DNA of 64,000 nt. Source: CAVQUE01 sp046290435 (GTDB lineage Bacteria; Actinomycetota; Acidimicrobiia; Acidimicrobiales; UBA8592). The notes under the pieces were generated by a model, which had not been told where the DNA came from, made no database searches, and saw nothing but the letters and a program-made list of their open reading frames with translations. Position numbers and translations under genes: made by a program. Position 1 is the stretch's first letter. Each line of letters opens with the position of its first letter. The stretch covers positions 97,677 to 161,676 of the forward strand of contig JBKAGO010000068.1 of assembly GCA_046290435.1 (NCBI GenBank). The letters are read 5' to 3'. Below, one piece after another: positions 18,279 through 27,142 of the stretch.

Positions 18279-19538
18279 TCAGCGGGGGACGTCCTTCCAG
18301 GGGCCCTTGTCGGTGCGGGGCTCACCCGGCAGGCCCAGCACGCGCTCGCCGATGATGTTGCGCTGGATCTCGTCGGAACCACCGGCGATGCGATACCCCG
18401 GTGCGCCCAGGACCTGTTCGCCCCAGGCGTAGGTGCCCCACTCGCCGCTGTCGGCGATGAGGCGCGGCCCCAGCACCTTCGACACGGCGTCGGACATGAC
18501 CCGCATGCCCTGGGTCCAGAAGATCTTGCCCAGCGAACCCTCGGGTCCGGGCGTGCCCGAGCGCGCCAGGTCCGCGGCCCGACGGTTCAGCAGCGACTCG
18601 ACACGGGTGTGGATGTACACCTTGGCCAGCTCGTCACGCATCACGGGATCCTCGGTCACGCCCATGACCTGCGCGGTGGCCAGCAGCTTCGTCCACGATG
18701 CGCCACCGGTGCCGCCGCCACCGCTGCCGTCGGAGGAGTGGTCGCGCTCGAAACCGAGGGTGGTCATCGCCACCTTCCAGCCCTCGCCGACCGGGCCGAG
18801 GCGGTAGCGGTCGTCGATGCGGGCGTCGCTGAAGAAGACCTCGCCGAAGGACTGCCCACCGCTCATCTGCTTGATGGGCCGGACCTCGATGCCCTCGACA
18901 CCCATCGGGATGACGAACGCGGTGAGGCCCTTGTGCTTGACGACATCGGGATCGGTGCGGGCGATGAGCAGACCCCAGTCGCTGAACTGCGCCCCCGACG
19001 ACCACACCTTCTGACCGTTGAGGACCCACTCGTCACCGTCCTGGGTGGCCCGGCACGACAGCCCGGCCAGGTCCGAGCCGGCGCCCGGCTCGCTGAACAG
19101 CTGGCAGCAGAACTGGTCGGCACGCAACAACATGGGCAGCCACTCGAGCTTCTGCTCGTCGGTGCCGAACGCCCGCACCGTCTGGGCCACCAGGTTGGTG
19201 GTGACGCCGAACAGCTCGTGGCCGCCGGGGTGTTCGTAGCCCCGCGCCAGCTTCCCGAAGGCCCGGGCGTGCGCCCGGCCGAGGCCGAGTCCGCCGTACT
19301 CGGTGGGCCAGGTGATGGCGTGATAGCCCTTCTCGGCCTTGCGCTGGTTCCACTCGGCGATCCGGGCCAGGTATGCGGCCTCCTCGTCGTGTTCGAAGGC
19401 GTGGAAGACGGCGACATCGAGCTCTCCCTCGCCCCACACGAACACCGGGGCTTCGGCGTTGTCGTCGACCCGCTTGGCGTTGGCATCGAGCCAGGCGGCG
19501 GCCTCTGCGGTGAATTCGTCGAGATCGGTGGCAGTCAT
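18279..19538 (-). CDS. Acyl-CoA dehydrogenase
   Basis: FAD enzyme of 419 aa that introduces the alpha,beta double bond into an acyl-CoA. The order is an N-terminal helical domain (WPTEYGGLGLGRAHARAFG), the middle beta domain with FSEPGAGSDLAGL and VWSSGAQFSDWGLLIARTD, and a C-terminal helical domain ending YRIAGGSDEIQRNIIGERVLGLP. The GSDEIQ segment is characteristic of the actinobacterial FadE branch acting on bulky or steroid side-chain CoA esters. A Ser/Gly-rich insert (SSDGSGGGGTGG) occurs at about residue 270. It is transcribed alone; the catalytic Glu was not pinned down. A catabolic role is likely. Confidence 0.9.
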   Translation of the reverse strand: MTATDLDEFTAEAAAWLDANAKRVDDNAEAPVFVWGEGELDVAVFHAFEHDEEAAYLARIAEWNQRKAEKGYHAITWPTEYGGLGLGRAHARAFGKLARGYEHPGGHELFGVTTNLVAQTVRAFGTDEQKLEWLPMLLRADQFCCQLFSEPGAGSDLAGLSCRATQDGDEWVLNGQKVWSSGAQFSDWGLLIARTDPDVVKHKGLTAFVIPMGVEGIEVRPIKQMSGGQSFGEVFFSDARIDDRYRLGPVGEGWKVAMTTLGFERDHSSDGSGGGGTGGASWTKLLATAQVMGVTEDPVMRDELAKVYIHTRVESLLNRRAADLARSGTPGPEGSLGKIFWTQGMRVMSDAVSKVLGPRLIADSGEWGTYAWGEQVLGAPGYRIAGGSDEIQRNIIGERVLGLPGEPRTDKGPWKDVPR

Positions 19539-19648
19539 TGCTTTCTCCTGGTCTGCGACGGCATCGATGGCGTCGCTGCGACGGCGTGCGCGTGCGGGAC
19601 CCGTCGATTGTGTCAGACCGACGGCGATCGGATCCGACCGAGACCGCC

Positions 19649-22600
19649 TCAGCTCTCCGAGTGGCGATCCACCGAACGCTGGACACGGGCGGCGAGGTGC
19701 GCCGCGACCTCCTCGGGGCGCAGCAACCAGCGGCTCTGGAAGGCATCGGTCATCGTCCAGCCCGCACGCCGCAGGGTGAGGTGGCGTTCGATGTGGGCGT
19801 CAGGGCCGTCGGGATGCACCGTGCACTCGACACCGATGGCCTCGGCACCGTTGCCGAGCGCGATGTCGATGGTCCAGCCGGCGACCGGATACTCGGTCAC
19901 CACCCGCATGTCGGTGCCGCCCAGCGCATCGGCGACCTGGCGCACCCAGGGGGATGCGTCGGACCGACGCTCGACGTACTCCGGCGGGTCGTCGGCGAAG
20001 CGGAAGTACTGCGCCAGCAGGCCCGACGGGAGCGCCGCGGGTTCGAAGGAGTGCAGCAGCACGATGTGTCGCCGGGCCCGGGTGACCATCACGTTGAACA
20101 GGTTCGGGTCCTCGACGAAGCGCAACGACCGACCGAGCCCCTCGTCGTCGAGCGCCAACGAGATGACGACGGTGTCGCGCTCGCTGCCCTGGAAGGCGTG
20201 CACCGTGCCGGTCCGGAGCCCGAACTGGCGGATCTGGGCGACGGAGAACCGCTCGACGATCGCCGCCTGCATGGCATCGGCCTGCGCCCGGAACGGTGTG
20301 AGCACACCGATGCTGCCGGTGCCGGGCCGGTACGCGAGGTCGGCCACGAGCTCCAGGACACGGTCGATCTCGGACTGGTTGACCCCGTCGACCCTGGTGC
20401 CGTCGACCCGGATCTGGGTGATGGCGTCATGGCCCTCGACACTGGGGTGCTGGGTCATGAGCCGGAGCTCGTCGTCGTAGAAGGTCCGGGCCGAGAAGTC
20501 GATGAGGTGCGGCACCGAACGGAAGTGTTCGTCGAGCCACACGACCGACGCGGCCGACGCGCCCACGTCGAACAGGCTGTTGCGCCGAACGTCGAGCAGC
20601 CGCCGCAACGACGAATCGTCGACACCGGCCTCGTCGAGACAGCGATCGACGTCGGCGTCGGCGATGAACGACACGTGCCGCAGCTGCTGGGGATCGCCGA
20701 CGACCATCACCCGTTCGGCCCGGCAGAGCGCACCGGCCGAGCGGAGCAGGTCGACCTGGCTGGCCTCGTCGATGATCACGAGGTCGAACAGGCCGGCGAT
20801 GACGGGCAGGGTCCGCTCGATCTCGTCGAGCGTGCCGATCCACAACGGCAACAGGTCGAGGAAGTCGTCGGTCTCGATGTCGGACAACAGGCTGGTGCGG
20901 CGGCCGACCCCGGTGCGCAGCACGGTCGCGAGCGCGGCGACGCTCGACCGGGCACGCCGACGCTGGAGGCGACCGGTGTGGCGACGCCGGACATCGACGA
21001 GCTCGGCCAGCGCGCTGCGCCACGCCCCGTCGGCCGCATCGAGCTCGTCCCACAGGGAGTCGAGGCTGGTGCCGCCGGTGGAGAGGGCGTGGTCGACGTC
21101 GCGTTCGGCCTGGGCCACCTCCAGTGCCCGGGCGATGCCGGCGAGGTCGACCTCGCGACGGGCCCGGACGAGGCTCCGCAGCGAGCGCTCGGCCCGCGAC
21201 GCCCGACGGCGGCGGAACCACCCACCAGGCCGACCTGCGGCGTCGAGCAGCTCGTGGGCGGCGACGAGGTCGAGGTCGGGCGCCAGCACGCCCGGTGCGT
21301 CCGCTGTGAGCACGGCGAGGGTGTCGCGCCGGCGGAGCCCGTCGCTGAAGGCCGCTTCGCGCCGGAGCGCCGCGTGGATCGAATCCCGCAGGGCCGTCAT
21401 GCGCTCCCGTGCCCGGGCCTCGGCTGCAGCGGCTTCGTCGACCTGGCCGCCGGTGGGGGCCTGATGACGCCCCGCCGAGAGTCGATCGGCGATGCGTTGG
21501 CGATGCTCGGCCCGGCCGAAGCGCAGGTACGGCACCGACGGATGGCGTTCGAGGAGCTCGCAGACGCTCTCGGCCGCGTGGTCGGACTGCGTCGCTATCA
21601 ACACGCTCTGACCCGCCGCAACGGCATCGATGGCCGCCGCGGCGACCGTGTGGGTCTTGCCCGTCCCGGGCGGCCCGGAGATGACGCTGACGGGATCGGT
21701 CCGGCACCGTTGCAGGGCCTCGCGCTGGCGGGCGTTGACCGGCAACGGCGATTCGAGCGGCTCGTAGGCCGCATCGGCGTCGAGCGATGGCTCCTCCCCA
21801 TCGTCCCCCTGGTCGTCGTTGCGCTCGTCGGGATGGAGGCCGTAGACACGGGCGAACGCCGTCCGCTCGACGCGTTCGTTCGCCCACCGGCTGATGCCGC
21901 CGGCGACGGTGGTCGGCGCATGGCCTCCGGTCGCGTACACGGCTGCGCCGACGCCGAGGTACAGCACATCGTCCTCGTGGCGCGACCGCCGGGCGATCGC
22001 CGCCGCGTGCTCGAGCGGGCTGCGGCCCCGTTCGACCACCTCGGGCAGCTGCGTCATGCCCAGCGTCCGGCACCCGGCGAGCACCGGTGCCGTGTCGTAG
22101 CGGAGATAGCTCTCGAGGAGCCGCTCCTGGTCCGCCGCTTCCATCCATTCGGCGAGGAACGGATGGATCTCGGGGTCCGAGCGCCATTCCGGTTGAAACT
22201 TCCCGTCGCCGGGCGCTTCGTGGAGCCGGACCACGCGCGACACGGCCGGCAACAGCACTGGTTGCGGGGCGCCCTTGGCGTCGCGGCGGCGCCCGCACAG
22301 CCAGAGCCATCCGATCCGCAGCGCCTGCTGGTGGGGATCCAGCCAGTCGATCGCGCTGAGCCGTGCCAGGCCCTCGGCGCGAACGGCGGGAGCCAATGCG
22401 TATCTGTAGCCGTAGTCTCCGTATTCCGCAGTGAGTCCCCGGGCGATCTCCAGTGTGGAGTCGACGGCGCGGCGGACAGTCGATCGGTCGAACAGATCGG
22501 GCGGCGGCGGATCACCCCGACGGTCATGGAGGTCGACGTCGCCGAGCCACGCGAAATCACCCGGACGGGCCACGGCGTCGAGCGTCGCCTCGGTCGACTC

Positions 22601-22669
22601 CTGCTGCGCCGGCGCGAGCGCCGCCAGATAGCGCAGGATCGACGAGGGGCTCACCACGGAGAGCGACAC
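19649..22669 (-). CDS. SF1 superfamily helicase/ATPase with C-terminal PD-(D/E)XK-like domain
   Basis: A protein of about 1000 aa. The N-terminal 320 residues match no family I recognise. The SF1 core follows: Walker A GPPGTGKTHT (about 332-339), then after a coiled insert the DEAS box (VIIDEASQVDL), VVGDPQQLRHVSF (motif III), LDEHFRS (motif IV), GTVHAFQGSERDTVVISL (motif V) and NVMVTRARRHIVLL (motif VI). These are typical of the AAA_11/AAA_12 (Upf1/Dna2-like) group. The last 90 residues (WTIDIALGNGAEAIGVEC, RHLTLRRAGW) resemble the Vsr/MTES_1575 restriction-endonuclease fold. The start is unclear: GTG 22669, 22657 or 22654 are possible and no ribosome-binding site is seen. It is a candidate DNA repair or phage-defence enzyme. 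Confidence 0.85.
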   Translation of the reverse strand: MSLSVVSPSSILRYLAALAPAQQESTEATLDAVARPGDFAWLGDVDLHDRRGDPPPPDLFDRSTVRRAVDSTLEIARGLTAEYGDYGYRYALAPAVRAEGLARLSAIDWLDPHQQALRIGWLWLCGRRRDAKGAPQPVLLPAVSRVVRLHEAPGDGKFQPEWRSDPEIHPFLAEWMEAADQERLLESYLRYDTAPVLAGCRTLGMTQLPEVVERGRSPLEHAAAIARRSRHEDDVLYLGVGAAVYATGGHAPTTVAGGISRWANERVERTAFARVYGLHPDERNDDQGDDGEEPSLDADAAYEPLESPLPVNARQREALQRCRTDPVSVISGPPGTGKTHTVAAAAIDAVAAGQSVLIATQSDHAAESVCELLERHPSVPYLRFGRAEHRQRIADRLSAGRHQAPTGGQVDEAAAAEARARERMTALRDSIHAALRREAAFSDGLRRRDTLAVLTADAPGVLAPDLDLVAAHELLDAAGRPGGWFRRRRASRAERSLRSLVRARREVDLAGIARALEVAQAERDVDHALSTGGTSLDSLWDELDAADGAWRSALAELVDVRRRHTGRLQRRRARSSVAALATVLRTGVGRRTSLLSDIETDDFLDLLPLWIGTLDEIERTLPVIAGLFDLVIIDEASQVDLLRSAGALCRAERVMVVGDPQQLRHVSFIADADVDRCLDEAGVDDSSLRRLLDVRRNSLFDVGASAASVVWLDEHFRSVPHLIDFSARTFYDDELRLMTQHPSVEGHDAITQIRVDGTRVDGVNQSEIDRVLELVADLAYRPGTGSIGVLTPFRAQADAMQAAIVERFSVAQIRQFGLRTGTVHAFQGSERDTVVISLALDDEGLGRSLRFVEDPNLFNVMVTRARRHIVLLHSFEPAALPSGLLAQYFRFADDPPEYVERRSDASPWVRQVADALGGTDMRVVTEYPVAGWTIDIALGNGAEAIGVECTVHPDGPDAHIERHLTLRRAGWTMTDAFQSRWLLRPEEVAAHLAARVQRSVDRHSES

Positions 22670-22818
22670 TACTTGGAGGCGCCGCTCGTGGATCCGAACC
22701 GGCGGCTCCAGCGCCTGGCATCGCCGCTGCGCATCGCTGCGCTCCCGGCCGCCCGGTTGCATGCGATGCTCTGTCATCTGCGGGGAACCCGCCCGCCCCA
22801 CCGAACGTCGTAGAGAAC

Positions 22819-23616
22819 ATGAAGAAGATGTTGATCCTCCCCCTCCTGCTGCTCGCCGTCGTGTTGTTCGCCGCCGCCTGCGGCGACGACGCCGACACCG
22901 CTCCCGCCCAGACCGGCGACGGCGATCCCCTCGGCGACACCGAGTGGGTCCTCACCGCCGCCGAGGTCGACGGCACCTCGCTCGAGCTGCTCGACACCCA
23001 CCCGGTCACCCTGATGCGCACCGACGACGGCATCGGCGGCACCGCCGCGTGCAACAACTACGGCGGCGACATCACCATCGACGGCTCGACCGTCACCGTC
23101 GGCGACCTGTTCCAGACCGAGATGGCATGCGACCCGCCGGCCGCCATGGAGCTCGAATCCGCCTACACCGCCGCCCTCGCCCGGGTCGACACGGCCACCG
23201 CCGATGGCGCAGGCCTCACCCTGTCGGGCGACGGCGTCACCCTCACGTTCGCTGCCCGTGCCCCCGAACCCGACGCAGCCCTGACCGGCACCACCTGGAC
23301 GCTCGACACCATCATCGAGAACGAGGCCGCGTCGACACCGGTCGCCGGCACCGACGCGACGATGACCATCGACGACGCCAACCAGGTCACGGGCAACACC
23401 GGGTGCAACAGCTTCATGGGCGAGATCGAGGTCGGCGACGACGCCTTCGAGCCCGCAGCGCTGGCGAGCACCCGTATGGCATGCCAGCCCGACGTCATGG
23501 CCCAGGAGGCCGCCGTCCTGCGGGTGCTGTCGGAGGGTCCGAGCTGGTCGATCGAGGGTCCCCTGCTGACCCTCACGCTCGACGACGGCACCGGCCTGAT
23601 CTTCCGCGCCGGCTGA
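22819..23616 (+). CDS. META-domain lipoprotein
   Basis: A 265-aa secreted lipoprotein. The signal peptide MKKMLILPLLLLAVVLFAAAC ends in a lipobox with Cys21. Two META/HslJ domains follow: about residues 40-145 (DTEWVLTAAEVDG, GGTAACNNYGGDI) and about 155-263 (GTTWTLDTIIEN, GNTGCNSFMGEI). Each has the conserved GxxxCNxxxG turn and a second Cys in MAC, so each domain probably has a disulfide. HslJ-type domains are associated with envelope stress or protease inhibition, but no biochemical role is firm. The ATG start is 22819. The gene ends at a GC-rich terminator. Confidence 0.85.
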   Translation: MKKMLILPLLLLAVVLFAAACGDDADTAPAQTGDGDPLGDTEWVLTAAEVDGTSLELLDTHPVTLMRTDDGIGGTAACNNYGGDITIDGSTVTVGDLFQTEMACDPPAAMELESAYTAALARVDTATADGAGLTLSGDGVTLTFAARAPEPDAALTGTTWTLDTIIENEAASTPVAGTDATMTIDDANQVTGNTGCNSFMGEIEVGDDAFEPAALASTRMACQPDVMAQEAAVLRVLSEGPSWSIEGPLLTLTLDDGTGLIFRAG

Positions 23617-23648
23617 GTCGGGGCAGCTGACCCCGACCGGCCGACAGG

Positions 23649-23688
23649 TGCCGGGCACGCCCGGCTGCACGGCCCGGGCGTGCCGGCA
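23649..23688 (+). terminator. GC-rich hairpin after the META lipoprotein gene
   Basis: Arms of 15-16 nt (TGCCGGGCACGCCCGG and CCGGGCGTGCCGGCA, one bulged G) around a 9-nt loop, 33 bp after the stop at 23616. A weaker 7-bp stem lies just before it at 23617-23637. Confidence 0.5.
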
Positions 23689-23773
23689 AGAGCGTGCCGG
23701 CATGGGCGAGCACGGTGGAGCCGCTTCACTACCCTGACCGGCGACCGTCGACCCCCAGGACCGGACACCCACC

Positions 23774-25027
23774 GTGCAACAGCCTGCCGAGCACATGACC
23801 CCCTTCGAGGCGGTCAACCACCAGTTCGCCCGCGCCGCCCAGATCACGGGTGTGGCGGAATCGACCAGCGCCGTCCTGCGCTCCCCCCAACGCGAGCTCC
23901 GTGTCGAGGTGCCGGTCCGCCGCGACGACGGCAGGCTCCAGGTGCTCACCGGCTTCCGGGTCCAGCACGACAACTCCCGGGGCCCGTTCAAGGGTGGCAT
24001 CCGCTACCACCCCGATGCCGAGCTCGAGGAGGTCCGGGCCCTGGCGTCGCTGATGACCTGGAAGACCGCCGTGGTCGACGTGCCCTTCGGTGGCGCCAAG
24101 GGCGGCATCGAGGTCGACACGTCCGAATTCAGCCGGACCGAGCTCGAGGCGATGACCCGCACCTACACCCGGGCCATCGCCGGCATCATCGGCCCGGCCC
24201 AGGACATCCCCGCCCCCGACATGGCCACCGACGCCCAGGTCATGGCCTGGCTGCTCGACGAGTACGAGCAGCTCCACGGCCACTCCCCCGCCGTCGTCAC
24301 CGGCAAGCCGCTGCCCCTCGGCGGGTCGCCGGGGCGCGTGTCGGCCACCGGTCGGGGCGTCATCGAGATCCTCGACCGCGTCATCGCCGACGCCGGCGGC
24401 GAGCCCGCCACCACCACCGTCGCAATCCAGGGCTTCGGCAACGTCGGCGCCTGGGCCGCCCGCGTCGCCCACGACCGCGGCTACCGGGTGGTGGCCGTCT
24501 CGGATCTCGCCGGCTGCCTGGTCGACGAAGGCGGTATCGACGTCACCGCGCTGTCGGCACATGTCGACGAGCACCGCACCATCGAGGGATTCGCCGGCGT
24601 CGAGCTGATCGAGCGAGACGCCGTGCTGGGTCTCGACGTCGACGTGTTGATCCCCGCGGCGATCGGCGAGGTCATCCACGCCGACAACCACGAGGTCGTG
24701 CAGGCCCGCATCATCGTCGAGGGCGCCAACCATCCGGTCACGCCCTACGCCGATGTCGCCCTCGCCGAACGCGACATCACCGTCGTCCCCGACATCCTGG
24801 CCAACGCCGGCGGCGTGACCGTCAGCTACTTCGAGTGGGTCCAGAACCTGCAGCAGTTCGCGTGGCCGCTCGACGACATCAACGAACGCCTCGCGTGGCA
24901 GCTGTCCAAGGCCTACGACAACGTCCGCGCGGTCGCGGACGAGACCGCATGCACGCTGCGCGACGCCGCCTACGTGATCGGCGTGTCACGGGTAGCCGAG
25001 GCCTCGGCGCTGCGGGGCAAGCTCTGA
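23774..25027 (+). CDS. Glu/Leu/Phe/Val dehydrogenase (glutamate dehydrogenase type)
   Basis: NAD(P)-dependent oxidative deamination of an amino acid, most likely glutamate; 417 aa. The dimerisation/substrate domain shows RGPFKGGIRYHP and the catalytic region WKTAVVDVPFGGAKGGI. The Rossmann domain begins VAIQGFGNVGAWAARVAHDRGY. GEVIHADNHEVVQARIIVEGANHPVTP and DILANAGGVTVSYFEWVQN are also conserved. The length matches the hexameric small-subunit GDH class. The start is GTG 23774. It is a single gene, followed 64 bp later by an aldehyde dehydrogenase gene that probably has its own leaderless promoter. Confidence 0.9.
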   Translation: MQQPAEHMTPFEAVNHQFARAAQITGVAESTSAVLRSPQRELRVEVPVRRDDGRLQVLTGFRVQHDNSRGPFKGGIRYHPDAELEEVRALASLMTWKTAVVDVPFGGAKGGIEVDTSEFSRTELEAMTRTYTRAIAGIIGPAQDIPAPDMATDAQVMAWLLDEYEQLHGHSPAVVTGKPLPLGGSPGRVSATGRGVIEILDRVIADAGGEPATTTVAIQGFGNVGAWAARVAHDRGYRVVAVSDLAGCLVDEGGIDVTALSAHVDEHRTIEGFAGVELIERDAVLGLDVDVLIPAAIGEVIHADNHEVVQARIIVEGANHPVTPYADVALAERDITVVPDILANAGGVTVSYFEWVQNLQQFAWPLDDINERLAWQLSKAYDNVRAVADETACTLRDAAYVIGVSRVAEASALRGKL

Positions 25028-25079
25028 CGAACCGCTGCGCCGACAGCGGCCCCGCGCTGCGCCGAACCGGCGACGGCGG

Positions 25080-25085
25080 CAGACT
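25080..25085 (+). promoter_or_regulatory. -10 element for leaderless aldehyde dehydrogenase mRNA
   Basis: CAGACT (matching the reduced -10 pattern NANNNT) ends 6 nt before ATG 25092. No Shine-Dalgarno sequence is present. Confidence 0.35.
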
Positions 25086-25091
25086 GGGCCG

Positions 25092-26546
25092 ATGGCACCT
25101 GCAGCGGACCCACTGACCCCCATCGACGCGATCGCCGGGATCATCGAGGGCACACGGCGGGCCTTCGAGTCCGGGCGCACCCGCACCCCGGAGTGGCGGG
25201 TGAGCACCCTGCACGCCATCCGCGCCGGGCTGGTCGAGCACGAGAGGTCGCTCGAGGCGGCGCTGGCCGCCGACCTCGGCAAGCCGGCGCTCGAGACGTT
25301 CGCCACCGAGATCGGCTTCACCCTCGGCGAGATCGACCATGCCCTCGCCAACCTCGGTGGGTGGATGGCGCCACGGAGGGTCCCGACGCCGCTCACGCTC
25401 GAGCCGGGTAGCTCGCGCATCGTGGCCGAGCCGCTGGGCGTCGTCGCCGTCATCGCCCCCTGGAACTATCCGGTGCAGCTGACCCTGGGCCCGATGGTGG
25501 CAGCCGTCGCCGCAGGCAACGCGGTGGTGGCCAAACCCAGCGAGCTGACCCCCGAGGTCGACGCCGTGCTGGCCCGGCTGATCGCCGGGCTGAACGAGCC
25601 CGCCATCGCCTCGGTGCACGGCGGGGTAGCCGAATCGACCGAGCTGTTGGCCCAGCGCTTCGACCACATCTTCTACACCGGCAACGGCCGCGTCGCCCGC
25701 GTTGTGATGCGGGCTGCCGCCGAGCACCTGACCCCTGTGACGCTCGAGCTCGGCGGCAAGAGCCCGGCAATCGTCAGCCGCCACGCGAACATCGAGCTCG
25801 CCGCGAAGCGCATCGCCTGGGGCAAGTTCCTCAACGCCGGCCAGACCTGCATCGCCCCCGACCACGTGCTGGTCGACACCACGGTCCACGATCAGCTGGT
25901 CACCGCGCTGGCCGACGCCGTCCGCGACTTCTACGGCGCCGATCCCGCCGCCAGTCCCGACTACGCCCGCATCGTCAACGATGCGCACTTCCATCGCCTC
26001 GAGAAGCTGCTGCACGCCGGCGACATCGTCGTCGGCGGCGGCGCCGATCCCGACCGCCGCTACATCGCCCCCACCGTCATCGCCGGCGTCCACCGCGACG
26101 ACCCCGTCATGGGCGAGGAGATCTTCGGCCCGATCCTGCCGGTGCTCGCCATCGACTCCATCGACGAGGCCATCGCTGCCATCACCGCCGGCGACAAGCC
26201 CCTGGCGCTCTACGCATTCAGCGAGGACGACGACGAGATCGACCGCATCGTGTCGGGCACCAGCAGCGGCGGCGTGTGCGTCAACGGCACGCTCATGCAG
26301 GTCTCGAACCCACATCTGCCCTTCGGCGGCGTGGGCCCCAGCGGCACTGGCGCCTATCACGGCCGCCACGGCTTCGACGCCCTCAGCCACCACAAGGCCG
26401 TCTACACCCGCAGCACCCGGCTCGACCCGCCGCTGCTGTACCCGCCCTACACCGCCACCCAGGCGAAGATGATCCGCATCGGCCTCGGCCTCCCCGACCC
26501 CCGGGATCTGGTGGCCGGTCTGCGCAACCGCCTCCGCCGCAACTGA
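25092..26546 (+). CDS. Aldehyde dehydrogenase, NAD(P)-dependent
   Basis: A 484-aa class-3-like aldehyde dehydrogenase oxidising aldehydes to acids. Key residues: N125 (IAPWNYP), general base E219 (TLELGGKSP), nucleophile C253 (NAGQTCIAPD) and the cofactor-binding EEIFGPILP. The loop usually written FTGS reads YTGNGRVAR here. The C-terminal part (LPFGGVGPSGTGAYHG, then a helix rich in Arg) matches the fatty-aldehyde (FALDH/CALDH) branch, whose members can be membrane-associated. The start is ATG 25092 with a -10-like hexamer immediately upstream. The natural aldehyde is unknown. Confidence 0.92.
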   Translation: MAPAADPLTPIDAIAGIIEGTRRAFESGRTRTPEWRVSTLHAIRAGLVEHERSLEAALAADLGKPALETFATEIGFTLGEIDHALANLGGWMAPRRVPTPLTLEPGSSRIVAEPLGVVAVIAPWNYPVQLTLGPMVAAVAAGNAVVAKPSELTPEVDAVLARLIAGLNEPAIASVHGGVAESTELLAQRFDHIFYTGNGRVARVVMRAAAEHLTPVTLELGGKSPAIVSRHANIELAAKRIAWGKFLNAGQTCIAPDHVLVDTTVHDQLVTALADAVRDFYGADPAASPDYARIVNDAHFHRLEKLLHAGDIVVGGGADPDRRYIAPTVIAGVHRDDPVMGEEIFGPILPVLAIDSIDEAIAAITAGDKPLALYAFSEDDDEIDRIVSGTSSGGVCVNGTLMQVSNPHLPFGGVGPSGTGAYHGRHGFDALSHHKAVYTRSTRLDPPLLYPPYTATQAKMIRIGLGLPDPRDLVAGLRNRLRRN

Positions 26547-26658
26547 CTCCGGCGGCTGTTGGGGCGATCAGCGTTGAGACAGCGGTGACGATGTGCGGGG
26601 CGCCCGAGGCGCTCCTGTCCCCTACGGTTGCGCCCAACGCGAAGACACAGGAGGATCC

Positions 26659-27132
26659 ATGAACGTCGGCGACCTCATGACCACCGAGGTGGTCACCACC
26701 ACGCCAGGCACCACCATCGCCGAGCTCGAAGAGCTCTTCACCCGCAACGCCATCTCGGGGGCGCCGGTGCTCGACGGCGATCAACTCGTCGGTGTGGTGT
26801 CCCAGACCGACATCATCGGCGTCATCGCCGACCAGCCCCGTCTCGGTGGCGAGCTGCCGTCGTTCCTGCTGAGCCCCCAGCCGATCGCCGCACCGATCCT
26901 CGCCGAGCTCGCAGCCGAACGTGCGGCCGCGGCCGAGCGCATGGCGGCGCGTACCGTGGCCGACGTCATGACGGGCGTTCCGGTCACGGTCGCCGCGGGC
27001 GACGACGTCGCCGTCGCCGCCGAGAAGATGTGCAACGAACGCATCCATCGTGTGCTGGTCACCGAGGACGGCCGTCTGGTCGGACTCCTCAGCGCGCTCG
27101 ACCTGGTGGGCCTGCTCATCGACATGGACTGA
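26659..27132 (+). CDS. CBS-domain pair protein
   Basis: A 157-aa protein built of two CBS domains: residues 1-60 (VGDLMTTEVVTTTPGTTIAELEELF, then GAPVLDGDQLVGVVSQTDII) and about 95-155 (VADVMTGVPVTVAAGDDVAVAAEKM, VLVTEDGRLVGLLSALDLV). They are joined by a helical Ala/Glu-rich linker. CBS pairs bind adenine nucleotides and act as energy sensors; standalone ones usually regulate a partner. A strong site, ACAGGAGGATCC, precedes ATG 26659, and a TACGGT -10-like element lies about 30 bp upstream. The serine hydrolase gene starts 11 bp after the stop. Confidence 0.9.
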   Translation: MNVGDLMTTEVVTTTPGTTIAELEELFTRNAISGAPVLDGDQLVGVVSQTDIIGVIADQPRLGGELPSFLLSPQPIAAPILAELAAERAAAAERMAARTVADVMTGVPVTVAAGDDVAVAAEKMCNERIHRVLVTEDGRLVGLLSALDLVGLLIDMD

Positions 27133-27142
27133 GGCCGGCTCC

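Noticed and set aside
23617..23637. 7-bp stem GTCGGGG/CCCCGAC after the META lipoprotein gene
   Set aside because: Too short to be called separately at this GC content. The larger hairpin at 23649-23688 is a better terminator.
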